Assembly (NCBI GenBank): GCA_903896745.1
Contig: CAITZA010000047.1
Coordinates: forward strand, 1 to 59,266
Origin: an uncultured Desulfomonile sp.
Lineage (GTDB): Bacteria > Desulfobacterota > Desulfomonilia > Desulfomonilales > Desulfomonilaceae
Reading direction: 5' to 3'
Length of the DNA stretch: 59,266 nucleotides
Positions 19,401 to 26,958 of this stretch are shown in pieces. A model generated the notes under the pieces. It made no database searches, was not told where the DNA came from, and saw only the letters and a list, made by a program, of their open reading frames with translations. Each line of letters begins with the position of its first letter. The stretch's first letter is position 1. The position numbers were made by a program, and so were the translations under genes.

Positions 19401-19532
19401 TGCCGTCCTGATTCTGTCTATAGCCGACATGAGAAGTTCTGATCCCTTCCTGTCGGTCTGAGCCATACAGTCACAATTGCATGTCACGCTCAGAACCACG
19501 GCTATTACAAATATGAATCCGAATTGTTTCAT
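16434..19532 (-). CDS. Exported TPR-CHAT protein (caspase-like), copy 2
   Basis: A 1032-residue paralogue of the protein encoded at 10.96-14.29 kb with the same order of parts: signal peptide (about residues 1-24, hydrophobic core then CMAQ), a TPR array (about 35-510, with ALEYYSKSL, SLEYYEKSL and GD/NNIG elements), a helical linker and a CHAT domain (about 630-1032). The catalytic pair is His894 in ATHG and Cys942 in TACQT, 48 residues apart exactly as in copy 1. The last 130 residues are very similar in both copies, for example GTDGFLKMSDILSLKMNADV is shared, while the TPR parts differ more. This suggests a duplication in which sensing diverged and the effector stayed constant. A palindrome at 19587-19608 lies upstream. 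Confidence 0.85.
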   Translation of the reverse strand: MKQFGFIFVIAVVLSVTCNCDCMAQTDRKGSELLMSAIDRIRTAKTRDDLTRSLDGLQQAYVHFDRAGDTKGKAYSLLFSGKVWLSLSDYAKSIDFANRSLGMMKKVGDLNGQAINLDNLGSAHYYTSAYRESLDYFDKSLKIHRSLKNVEGEALTLNNQGNVHVALSDFSKARSLFSESLAKSRKSGSRVVEAACLDSLGYIQNRQANYPESLEYYEKSLEMKRSLGDVGSEGITMNNIGQVYQEMGQYPKSIEYFEQALNRLDSMGDLFAAHKATNNIGVSLSAMGQYSEALEYYSKSLTGQEKTGDLIGASGSRQNMASVYVKLGQFSKALDAYNSSLDICLQIGNKSDASMMMTNVAYTLGAMGRTEEAEKTFLKAMRIKEEINVPSSLTRDQLVNFLLDKNDLQRAELLAGQGVYDATRGRIALLKNDLAAATLAYEKTLELAEKSNNADLMFVGSAGLGRSYECAGDLLKAREFYEKALRLTEEIRSATLPAERKNFFDFKMGGFSRSDPAKGLVRILMKLNQPEQSISPGEMTKARAFADHLCQANATGAAKMPQEISLQEQELANSIAALKKDLSRTDREKQPEKFDNLSRACARRTSEFERFVENLWKTYPLYAAAKYPKPITLRDAGIHSHEHAILFDVCDDGVSVKLLQGKHLIKSVYINWKQEDLERSIIKFRAPLEELRFVDFDHELGRQIYDRLLGEILSDVPQYTPLIIVPDGALAILPFEALVTGGQVFWEKGALGFPGPAGLTFLGDDHSLTYYQSLTALTLVRTFGSGLKPAGRIAVIADPVFEMTDRRAQNRTEARIAVTGRRDAIELMRTIEDSTDGKFRLTRLQGTSDLADHLARMYGTDCLVLKGLEATKADFMAMAGPAMESFGSVVFATHGAMGTKIPGLMEPFLALTMIPPGTDGFLKMSDILSLKMNADVVALTACQTALGRDISGEGVMSMGRAFQYAGAKSVLMTLWEVEEASAVKMTEKFFKYRKEGKTKLEALQLARKDIRNEGYNHPYFWSGFVLVGEASN

Positions 19533-19586
19533 GGCAGATCTCTGAACATGGTGAGTAAAGCTATATCCGGGTTAATGTGGGAAACT

Positions 19587-19608
19587 CCGGGAAATTGGCA
19601 ATTCCCGG
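19587..19608. promoter_or_regulatory. Inverted repeat upstream of the second CHAT gene
   Basis: CCGGGAA and TTCCCGG form a 7-bp inverted repeat with an eight-base spacer, centred about 66 bases before the start codon at 19532. The position suits an operator, but no regulator can be named. Confidence 0.35.
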
Positions 19609-19675
19609 TGAGAATCCCTGACAAGCCTTTGATAAAACGGAATCAGTCCATGAAAAAAGATTGGTAAATGTCAGA

Positions 19676-19734
19676 GCCGGCATTTGGTTTTGATTTCCTG
19701 CATGCTCAAAAAACATGCGATCAGAAATGCCGGC
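19676..19734. repeat. Long nested hairpin, intergenic
   Basis: GCCGGCATTT (19676-19685) pairs perfectly with AAATGCCGGC (19725-19734), and inside it GCATG (19700-19704) pairs with CATGC (19714-19718). It lies 46 bases after the stop of the nucleotide-sugar dehydrogenase on the minus strand. There is no T run after either arm, so it is not a standard intrinsic terminator. It could protect the 3' end of the transcript or be a repeat-family element. Confidence 0.5.
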
Positions 19735-19779
19735 GCAAAATATTCTGATTCAAGGTTTGATTATTTTCTTGTGTTGAGT

Positions 19780-21411
19780 CTATTTTTTGTAAAGTTTCTT
19801 GAGCCTGTTAATGTGACCCCTGCCTAAACCTTTCACTTCGCAACCTAGTTCGAAATAGCGCTTGATGGAATTATCATCCAGCATCCCGAAGCAGTCGATC
19901 ACCGCCATTGGCGCCCCTACGCCATTGAAAATGTCATCCGGATTCATATCCCTGAAACATTTGTGAGGAACTGCTAGGATAATCACATCAGCGCCCTTCA
20001 GCGCAGCGGCCAGATCGCTTTCAACAGTCAGCTCCTTCAGGCGTTTTTGATTCCTGAAAAAACGGGCCTTACTCTTTCCGGGAGTTGGGTAAGAGTCCTG
20101 CGCCTCGAATTCCCACCAGTGATCAACATAGGGATCATGAACACAAATATCTGCCCCCATTTCCGCCAGCCTGCGCACGATGACTTCAGAGCCGCTATAC
20201 CTGGTGTCCCCTACGTCTTCCCTATAGGAAGCGCCGAGGATAGTAACTTTCGAGGCAGCGATGTATCTGCCCATGTTTCTCAGGGCATCCCTGGCTAGCT
20301 CTGCAACATGAAGCGCCCTGCTATCATTAATATTGATGGCCATGGGCGTAATTTTAAACAGGTCATCCTGAAAACCAAGTAAATGCTTGTATGCCCATAC
20401 ACCCAGCCCACCATCTTTTGGCAGACAATATCCCCCTATTCCAGGGCCGGGGAATATCATGTTCGAGTGAGTCGGACGAACCTTGATGGCGTTAATGACC
20501 TTGATCAGGTCAACTCCGTTGCGTTCAGAGAACAGACTCCATTCATTCAGGAACGCCAAAATTGTCGCCCTGAAACTGTTCTCAACTATTTTTGCAGTTT
20601 CTGATTCAATCGGTCTGTCCAAAACGGTCAACGGAAAATTTTCCGTATCTATGACTTCACTGAGGAATCTTGACACCCTTTCTCGAGATGTCTCGTTGAT
20701 ACCACTGCATACCCGCCAGAAGTTTCGAACCGAAGAAACATAATTTGCGCCGGGCATGACCCGCTCATAACTATGCGCCAAAACTGGCTCACTGGTAATA
20801 CCCCTGGACTTGAACGCCTTCGAAATGAGTGGATAGGCGACCTGTTCCGTCGTTCCCGGAGGCACTGTAGTTTCTATTAGCACAAGCGCATCGGGCTTTA
20901 TTTTTTCTCCAATGATTTCAAGAGATTTCTCAAGGTCATCAAGCTGCACATACCCGGTGGCGACATCTGCCAACGATTCTTTTATGTAGTCGCATTGCAC
21001 ATCAACAACGACCACATCCGCAAGACGAAGGGCTTCATATGTAAACGAAGCAGTGAGAGTCTTTTTTTCATTAACACATCTGCCAATAAGCTCATCTACC
21101 TCCGGGTCTTCCGATTTCATGGGTGTGACGCCCCTGTTAATAATTTGTATTTTCCAAAAACTTCTGGAGCTCGGTCTTTGCATTCCAATTACAAATTTTC
21201 CGGATCGGCCCGAAGCGTCCTCTGAATCAGCGATCACCGCCGCCATGACCGCTCCCACAAAACCCAGTCCCACAACGACAACTATCTCCCTCCCCAATTC
21301 CTTGTTATAACTCGCAAGCTTTTCCAGCCGCTCATATTCGGCGCTGTAATCCTGTTCATCCGGAAGGGGAAATTTTTCTCCATCAGGGCTTATTGAGAAT
21401 TCTTTGTTCAT
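19780..21411 (-). CDS. Nucleotide-sugar dehydrogenase (UDP-glucose/GDP-mannose dehydrogenase family)
   Basis: A 543-residue NAD-dependent enzyme that oxidises the C6 hydroxyl of a nucleotide sugar to a uronate in two steps. The NAD-binding motif VVGLGFVGAVMAA lies at about residues 46-58, after a 45-residue N-terminal extension. ETTVPPGTTE, VENSFRATILAFLNEW and the active-site cysteine motif GGYCLPKD follow, then the C-terminal UDP-binding domain. The overall pattern is closer to UDP-N-acetyl-mannosaminuronate/UDP-N-acetyl-glucosaminuronate dehydrogenases than to plain UDP-glucose dehydrogenase, but the substrate is not certain. It is longer than the usual 430 residues because of the N-terminal extension and inserts. 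AAGGAAAA precedes the ATG. It probably feeds surface polysaccharide synthesis. Confidence 0.85.
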   Translation of the reverse strand: MNKEFSISPDGEKFPLPDEQDYSAEYERLEKLASYNKELGREIVVVVGLGFVGAVMAAVIADSEDASGRSGKFVIGMQRPSSRSFWKIQIINRGVTPMKSEDPEVDELIGRCVNEKKTLTASFTYEALRLADVVVVDVQCDYIKESLADVATGYVQLDDLEKSLEIIGEKIKPDALVLIETTVPPGTTEQVAYPLISKAFKSRGITSEPVLAHSYERVMPGANYVSSVRNFWRVCSGINETSRERVSRFLSEVIDTENFPLTVLDRPIESETAKIVENSFRATILAFLNEWSLFSERNGVDLIKVINAIKVRPTHSNMIFPGPGIGGYCLPKDGGLGVWAYKHLLGFQDDLFKITPMAININDSRALHVAELARDALRNMGRYIAASKVTILGASYREDVGDTRYSGSEVIVRRLAEMGADICVHDPYVDHWWEFEAQDSYPTPGKSKARFFRNQKRLKELTVESDLAAALKGADVIILAVPHKCFRDMNPDDIFNGVGAPMAVIDCFGMLDDNSIKRYFELGCEVKGLGRGHINRLKKLYKK

Positions 21412-21666
21412 TTGTTTTCCTTAATAAAAGTTATTAAGACCTTTTTGACCCTTGATTTTAGTTGGGCCACCGGCATTACGAAGACTTGTACGCCACCTCG
21501 ATCAGTTTCAGGAAAAGCCGTTTTACGAAATCATATTCAAAGGTGTTTCATGCACAGGATAAAATGGCTCAATCTGTTTAGTCAAGGACAAAAAGCCGTT
21601 GAAGACCGCATGGGTATGTGTTATTTTAAAAGATTAATTGCTCACCTACAGTAATTCGGAGGAATT

Positions 21667-24144
21667 ATGGAACCGAAATATAATCCTGAAGTTATCGAGC
21701 GCAAATGGCAATTTTTTTGGGAAAAAGAGGAAATTTTCAAAGTGGAGCTTGATAATGCCAAGAGTAAATATTACTTGCTGGAGATGTTCCCATATCCGTC
21801 AGGCCGCATACACATGGGGCATGTGAGAAATTACTGCATTGGCGATGTGGTAGCCAGGTTCAGAATGTCCCAGGGATTTAATGTGCTCCATCCAATGGGT
21901 TGGGATGCGTTTGGCATGCCTGCTGAGAACGCAGCTATAAAACACGGATCACACCCTGCAGTATGGACCATAAATAATATTAAAGAGATGCGACGCCAAC
22001 TCAAGAGGATAGGCTTATCTTATGACTGGAGCCGTGAGATTGCAACGTGCCATCCGGAATACTACAGATGGGAACAGTGGCTATTCATAAGAATGATGGA
22101 AAGAGGCCTGGTTTACCGGAAAAAATCCATCGTAAACTATTGTGAACCTTGCGCGACGGTTCTTGCAAATGAGCAGGTAGAAGACGGCCAATGCTGGAGA
22201 TGCGGAACCAATGTAATTCAGCGCGAACAGGATGGATGGTTTTTCAAGATTACGGCGTACGCCCAGGAGTTGCTCGAAAAATGCGATGAATTGTCAGGCT
22301 GGCCGGAGAAAGTGCTTACCATGCAGCGTAACTGGATTGGTAGAAGTGAGGGAGCGCGCATACTGTTTCAGCTTGAGAATTCTGACGACTCGATAGAAGT
22401 ATTTACTACACGACCGGACACTCTTTACGGGGCAACTTTCATGAGTTTGGCCCCTGAACACCCATTGTGCCTCAAACTCTCAAGGGGAACCTCACAAGAA
22501 GCGGCAGTCCAGAAATTTGTCAACGAAGCCCTTACTCAGGACTGGCAGACCCGTGTGGGAGAGAATGCAGAAAAAAAGGGCGTGTTTTTGGGGGCTTACT
22601 GTCTGAATCCTCTCACGGGCAGAAGAATGCCAATTTATAGCGCCAACTTTGTGCTTTTTGATTATGGAACCGGAGCTGTAATGGCCGTTCCTGCGCATGA
22701 TCAAAGGGACTTCGAATTTGCGAGAAAGTATGGGTTGGATATTGTGGTGGTCATACAGCCAGATGGAGAAATCCTGAATGCTGGGTCCATGACCGAAGCA
22801 TACGTTGATGAAGGCTTTCTTGTAAATTCCGGCGAATTTGACGGGACTGACAATATAAGCGCCAAGAGATCCGTTTCTCAAAAGCTTGAGTCTATGGGAA
22901 GAGGCGGTTTAACAATAAACTATCGGATACGGGATTGGGGGATATCGCGTCAGAGGTATTGGGGGGCGCCCATACCAATCATTCATTGCGAAAATTGTGG
23001 GATAGTTCCAGCGCCGGATGATCAGTTACCCGTAGTATTGCCAACGGACATCGATTTTCCTGCTAGTGGCCGTTCTCCATTGCCGGAATTGGACTGGTGG
23101 GTAAACGTAACATGCCCGAAATGCGGCATACCGGCCAAAAGGGAAACCGACACCATGGACACGTTTGTCGAGTCATCCTGGTATTTTGACCGATACACAT
23201 GCCCAAGATTCGATGGTGGGATACTAAACCCCAAAGAGCTAGGCTACTGGGTCCCTGTTGATCAATATATCGGTGGGATTGAACACGCTATTCTGCATCT
23301 TCTTTATTCCCGTTTTTTCACCAAAGCCTTAAGAGATCTCGGAATCAAATCGCAGGATGAACCCTTCCGGAACCTGCTTACACAGGGCATGGTAATCAAG
23401 GACGGGGCCAAGATGTCAAAATCAAAGGGTAATGTAGTAGATCCTGAAGAGCTTATTGACAAATATGGTTGCGATACGGTGCGTCTGTTCTGCCTTTTTG
23501 CGGCGCCTCCGGAAAGAGATCTTGAATGGACATCAGAGGGCGTTGAGGGAGCGGCACGCTTTCTGAACAGGGTTTGGAATCTCGTTTACCTATTCAAGGA
23601 CCTCCATTTCCCTAAACATATTTCCGATCAATCAGATATTGCACGTTCGATCAGACGCTTGACACACAAGACTCTCAAAAAAGTCACTGACGACATAAAC
23701 AACAGATTCAGGTTCAATACCGCAATTGCTGCAATCATGGAATTCTCGAATGAACTGGGGAAGATTTCACCAAGGGACACTATGGCTTCAAATGACCTGA
23801 CAGAGGCTGTTTACTCGGCGGTCAGGTCTCTTGTGTTCATGTTATCCCCATTCACGCCGCATTTTGCAGAAGAGTTATGGGAAAACCTCGGAGGGAAAAG
23901 CGGCATGACAAGGATCGCCTGGCCGACCTATGACGAGGCATTTCTTGTAGAAGATTCCCTGCTGATCATTGTTCAGGTAAACGGAAAAAAACGATCTGAA
24001 ATAAATGTGCCTGTCGATGCAACCGAAGATCAGATTAAACAGATGGCCTTGGCCGAACTCAACGTCCAGAAGTTCATTGAGGGTAAGACTATCCGAAAAA
24101 TGATCGTTGTTCCAGGAAAGCTTCTGAATATAGTGGTAGGTTAA
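21667..24144 (+). CDS. leuS: Leucyl-tRNA synthetase
   Basis: An 825-residue class Ia synthetase that charges tRNA-Leu. The HIGH-type motif [12 protein letters not shown] is at about residues 41-52. The editing domain with [12 protein letters not shown] is in the middle (about 235-245). WYFDRYTCP lies near 505. The KMSKS motif is exact at residues 582-586. The C-terminal anticodon-binding region ends normally, and the length is standard for bacteria. GGAGGAATT lies directly before the ATG. lptE follows by 141 bases on the same strand, an order that is common in Proteobacteria (leuS-lptE-holA); holA is missing here. Confidence 0.98.
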   Translation: MEPKYNPEVIERKWQFFWEKEEIFKVELDNAKSKYYLLEMFPYPSGRIHMGHVRNYCIGDVVARFRMSQGFNVLHPMGWDAFGMPAENAAIKHGSHPAVWTINNIKEMRRQLKRIGLSYDWSREIATCHPEYYRWEQWLFIRMMERGLVYRKKSIVNYCEPCATVLANEQVEDGQCWRCGTNVIQREQDGWFFKITAYAQELLEKCDELSGWPEKVLTMQRNWIGRSEGARILFQLENSDDSIEVFTTRPDTLYGATFMSLAPEHPLCLKLSRGTSQEAAVQKFVNEALTQDWQTRVGENAEKKGVFLGAYCLNPLTGRRMPIYSANFVLFDYGTGAVMAVPAHDQRDFEFARKYGLDIVVVIQPDGEILNAGSMTEAYVDEGFLVNSGEFDGTDNISAKRSVSQKLESMGRGGLTINYRIRDWGISRQRYWGAPIPIIHCENCGIVPAPDDQLPVVLPTDIDFPASGRSPLPELDWWVNVTCPKCGIPAKRETDTMDTFVESSWYFDRYTCPRFDGGILNPKELGYWVPVDQYIGGIEHAILHLLYSRFFTKALRDLGIKSQDEPFRNLLTQGMVIKDGAKMSKSKGNVVDPEELIDKYGCDTVRLFCLFAAPPERDLEWTSEGVEGAARFLNRVWNLVYLFKDLHFPKHISDQSDIARSIRRLTHKTLKKVTDDINNRFRFNTAIAAIMEFSNELGKISPRDTMASNDLTEAVYSAVRSLVFMLSPFTPHFAEELWENLGGKSGMTRIAWPTYDEAFLVEDSLLIIVQVNGKKRSEINVPVDATEDQIKQMALAELNVQKFIEGKTIRKMIVVPGKLLNIVVG

Positions 24145-24285
24145 AGAGTAAATTTATCTGGCAATAAATCGCCAGTCTTGATAAGAGTCCGGTTGAAAAG
24201 TATTTCGAACCTGATTTCCATGAAGAACACCAATAGATATTACAAACAGTTATATGAATTTGCTTAACTGAGCTAGTCCAACATA

Positions 24286-24906
24286 ATGAGATTTTTTCGT
24301 AATATTAATTGTAGCCGAAAAACTCTCAAAAAAAATTTTTTATGCCGGTTACGCGTACGCCTTTATCAGGAGTCATCAAATTACGGTTTAAGACCGGTTC
24401 TTAGACTTTTTGCATCAGTCTTTATTTTAATTATAATTTCCGGATGCGGTTATAGATTCAGTGGTTCCAGAAGCGAGTCTCCCTTTCCTCCCAATTTGAA
24501 AACGCTTTCTATTGAAAGCGCAATCAACAATACGGTTGTTACAGGAATTGAGACTGAACTCACAAACGAGCTCAGACGTGAATATTCTCTTGGGACGTCG
24601 ATGAAGCTCGTTCCTGAAGGAGCTGACGCAACGCTAAAGACCAGTATCATCTCGTATGAGGACACGCCCTCCGCATATCGGGCGGACGGCAAGGAACTAA
24701 CGCGAATCGGAGTGCTTAAAGTTAACACTTCATTGATAAAGAGTCAGGACAAACAGGCGCTTTGGAAAAAGGACCTGTCTTCGTCCTATACGTATACGGT
24801 CACTGATTCGATAGCAGGAACTCTTTCAAACCGGCGTAAGGCCATTTCCCAGATGATAAGGGATCTGACCCCCAGAATTCACAGAGCCATGTATGACAAT
24901 TTCTGA
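24286..24906 (+). CDS. lptE: LPS-assembly lipoprotein LptE
   Basis: A 206-residue lipoprotein. The hydrophobic segment FASVFILIIISGCGYRF ends in a lipobox with Cys near residue 56. The following GYRFSG, the alpha/beta body (TLSIESAINNTVVTGIETELTNELRREY) and LVPEGADATLKTSIISYEDTPSAYRADG fit the LptE/RlpB family, which plugs the LptD barrel and delivers lipopolysaccharide to the outer surface. The signal part is unusually long because about 35 charged residues precede the hydrophobic core; no better start is in frame, so translation may start at a non-ATG codon further in. The position after leuS supports the call. Confidence 0.85.
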   Translation: MRFFRNINCSRKTLKKNFLCRLRVRLYQESSNYGLRPVLRLFASVFILIIISGCGYRFSGSRSESPFPPNLKTLSIESAINNTVVTGIETELTNELRREYSLGTSMKLVPEGADATLKTSIISYEDTPSAYRADGKELTRIGVLKVNTSLIKSQDKQALWKKDLSSSYTYTVTDSIAGTLSNRRKAISQMIRDLTPRIHRAMYDNF

Positions 24907-24997
24907 ACAGATATCTATTCCCAGGACCTCAGGCTTTATTGACATGACACCATCCAATGAATCCGCCTCATCATAATAATTGCCAGAAAAAATTATT

Positions 24998-25456
24998 ATG
25001 CAAATAAATGAACAACGCAATTATTACCTGCTCATTGTAATTATTTCGGCCCTGTTTGTTTATGTTGCCGGTCACTTCCAGGCTCTGACAAATCAATATG
25101 TGATTAACGATGATGTTCGTCAGCAGATTTACTCGATGCAACGATGACAGGATCCTGATCTGTTCCGGGATGACGTGTTGACCAGGTATGCGGAGAACTA
25201 CGTTCCGATAGGGGTAAAATCCATCTACTATGCCTTTGCCGGAGTTATGAATCCAGTTCAGTTCCCAAAGGTTGTGACAGGTTTTCTGTTTATAATCAAC
25301 GCCGTGTTACTCTTTTTTATTGGATGCAGGTTTGATGACAATTTTACCGCGCTCAACTTTTCGATCGGGTCCCTCTTATTCAATTTAATGAACTCTGTGA
25401 AAATGGAAAAGAACTCATTGGAGTCAAAACGCAGTCACATTTTCGGAGTTGCTTGA
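24998..25456 (+). pseudogene. Broken GT-C-type membrane protein with in-frame TGA
   Basis: From ATG 24998 the frame gives a first membrane helix (YYLLIVIISALFVYVAG) then NDDVRQQIYSMQR and a TGA at 25145-25147. The same frame continues with QDPDLFRDDVLTRYAENYVP, the known continuation of this membrane protein type (NDDVRQ...MQxxQDPxLF...YAxxYVP). Where relatives often have Trp (TGG) there is TGA. A second hydrophobic stretch follows, and the frame ends at 25456 without the several hundred residues expected, so the 3' part is also lost. The nonsense codon plus missing C-terminus argue for decay rather than stop-codon readthrough. It occupies the place where holA often follows lptE. Confidence 0.65.
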
Positions 25457-25480
25457 CAGAAACACTTATTGGGGAATATT
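25453..25480 (+). promoter_or_regulatory. Candidate promoter of mdh
   Basis: A perfect TTGACA at 25453-25458 is followed after 16 bases by AATATT, a poor -10. It lies 80 bases before mdh, at the end of the pseudogene. The -35 is good and the -10 weak. Confidence 0.35.
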
Positions 25481-25537
25481 TGGTTAAGATAAATCCTTTT
25501 TTTATTCCGCTATAAAATCAACGGGGAGGTTTCAGAC

Positions 25538-26473
25538 ATGCAGAGGAAAAAAATTACGGTTATCGGCGCCGGAAACGTTGGCGCTTCTGTTGCGGCGTAT
25601 GCTTCAGCCCAGGAATTGGGGGACATAGTAATAGTTGATATTCTTGAGGGAATACCCCAGGGAAAGGGCTTGGACATGTACGAGACTACTCCGGTCCTGG
25701 GAGTGGATACGAAGGTCTCAGGAGTAAACGACTATGAATCGACCGCCGACAGTGATCTGATCATTATTACTGCTGGTATAGCGCGCAAACCTGGCATGAG
25801 TAGGGATGACCTTCTTTCCACTAACGTCCGTATCGTAGGAGAGGTAAGTGAGAAAGCGGCCAAATATTCGCCCAACGCTATAATGATTATCGTCTCAAAC
25901 CCCTTGGATGCAATGGTCTATACAGCCTGGAAGAAGTCTGGATTCGATCCGAGAAAAATTATCGGCATGGCCGGTGTTTTGGATACCGCTCGTTTCAGGA
26001 CCTTTATTGCTGAAGAAATTGGGGTTTCAGTAGAAGATATTAACGCGCTGGTGCTTGGAGGTCACGGAGATACTATGGTTCCCCTCACCCGTTACTGTTT
26101 TGTTGGTGGGGTTCCAATAACAAAATTTATGTCAGAGTCTCGACTGGAAGAGTTGGTACAAAGAACGAGACAGGGCGGAGCAGAAATCGTCGGGCTTTTA
26201 AAGACCGGGAGCGCGTATTACGCGCCTGCGGCGTCAGCGGTTCAAATGGCAAAATCAGTCCTGCAGGACAAGAAAAGACTTCTGCCAGTAGCCGCTTATC
26301 TCAATGGAGAATATGGCGAAACAGGAATATTTGTCGGCGTTCCAGCAGTATTGGGAACTTCTGGTGTTGAAAAAGTTATCGAGGTTGACCTGACTCCAGA
26401 AGAAAAAACTGCATTTCAGAAATCCGTGGATGCCGTTAAGGGCCTTGTTGTGGAGGTTGACCGTTTTCTGTAA
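25538..26473 (+). CDS. mdh: Malate dehydrogenase, LDH-like type
   Basis: A 311-residue NAD-dependent dehydrogenase interconverting malate and oxaloacetate. The N-terminal Rossmann motif is VIGAGNVGASVA. The dinucleotide-binding Asp is in IVDILEG. AGIARKPGMSRDDLL provides the substrate-binding Arg pair of the malate-specific loop (lactate dehydrogenases have Gln there). VSNPLDAM, the catalytic GGHGDTMVPL and the length all match the tetrameric LDH-like malate dehydrogenases. GGGGAGG lies eight bases before the ATG. A hairpin terminator at 26578-26611 suggests it is a single-gene transcript. Confidence 0.95.
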   Translation: MQRKKITVIGAGNVGASVAAYASAQELGDIVIVDILEGIPQGKGLDMYETTPVLGVDTKVSGVNDYESTADSDLIIITAGIARKPGMSRDDLLSTNVRIVGEVSEKAAKYSPNAIMIIVSNPLDAMVYTAWKKSGFDPRKIIGMAGVLDTARFRTFIAEEIGVSVEDINALVLGGHGDTMVPLTRYCFVGGVPITKFMSESRLEELVQRTRQGGAEIVGLLKTGSAYYAPAASAVQMAKSVLQDKKRLLPVAAYLNGEYGETGIFVGVPAVLGTSGVEKVIEVDLTPEEKTAFQKSVDAVKGLVVEVDRFL

Positions 26474-26958
26474 AACCTGTGGGAAAAAGTTAAACATAAT
26501 AAGTTTCTTGTTGATAGGCTTTTTGGCCTGCATATTGCATATCTATAGGTAACAAACGACTCCTAATCCATACCCTCAGCCCTCCTTGAAAATAAGGTGG
26601 GCTATTTTTTTATTCATTTATGCTGTTATTTATGCAAGTTAGCCTGCGACTGCCAGATACGCGCCAGGATATTGTCAAAAGACACTTGGTTAATTTTTGC
26701 GCTATAGTAAATTGCCATAGATCATGAAACTGAGACAAAAACATCCAAGAACACTTTTTCCAAACCTTAACATATCGAATAGCTTGATCATTGTTTCAGT
26801 GCGAAACATTTTCGATGCGCTGATTACTTTTTTCACAGTGAATGATTCAGATTTACCCGATCTCAACCGTCATGTTGGTTCGTGAAGTCATTACCATGAT
26901 AATATGATGATCGACTAAGGTCCGATTAATGTTTCAACCTTTTTGAAAGGCATCCAAT
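26474..26958. other. Intergenic region between mdh and miaB
   Basis: 485 bases. The first part carries the mdh terminator (26578-26611). The rest is AT-rich and must include the miaB promoter, but I cannot point to a convincing -35/-10 pair. No further gene or RNA is recognisable. Confidence 0.5.
26578..26611 (+). terminator. Intrinsic terminator after mdh
   Basis: AGCCCTCCTT and AAGGTGGGCT pair with one T-T mismatch around a six-base loop, followed by ATTTTTTTA. Confidence 0.85.

Noticed and set aside
10960-19532. CHAT proteins as an anti-phage or CRISPR-associated defence island
   Set aside because: No CRISPR repeats, Cas proteins or other defence genes are nearby and both proteins have export signals.
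24998-25456. TGA at 25145 as a selenocysteine codon
   Set aside because: The expected residue there looks like Trp, there is no catalytic context or obvious SECIS-like hairpin right after it, and the downstream frame is truncated anyway.
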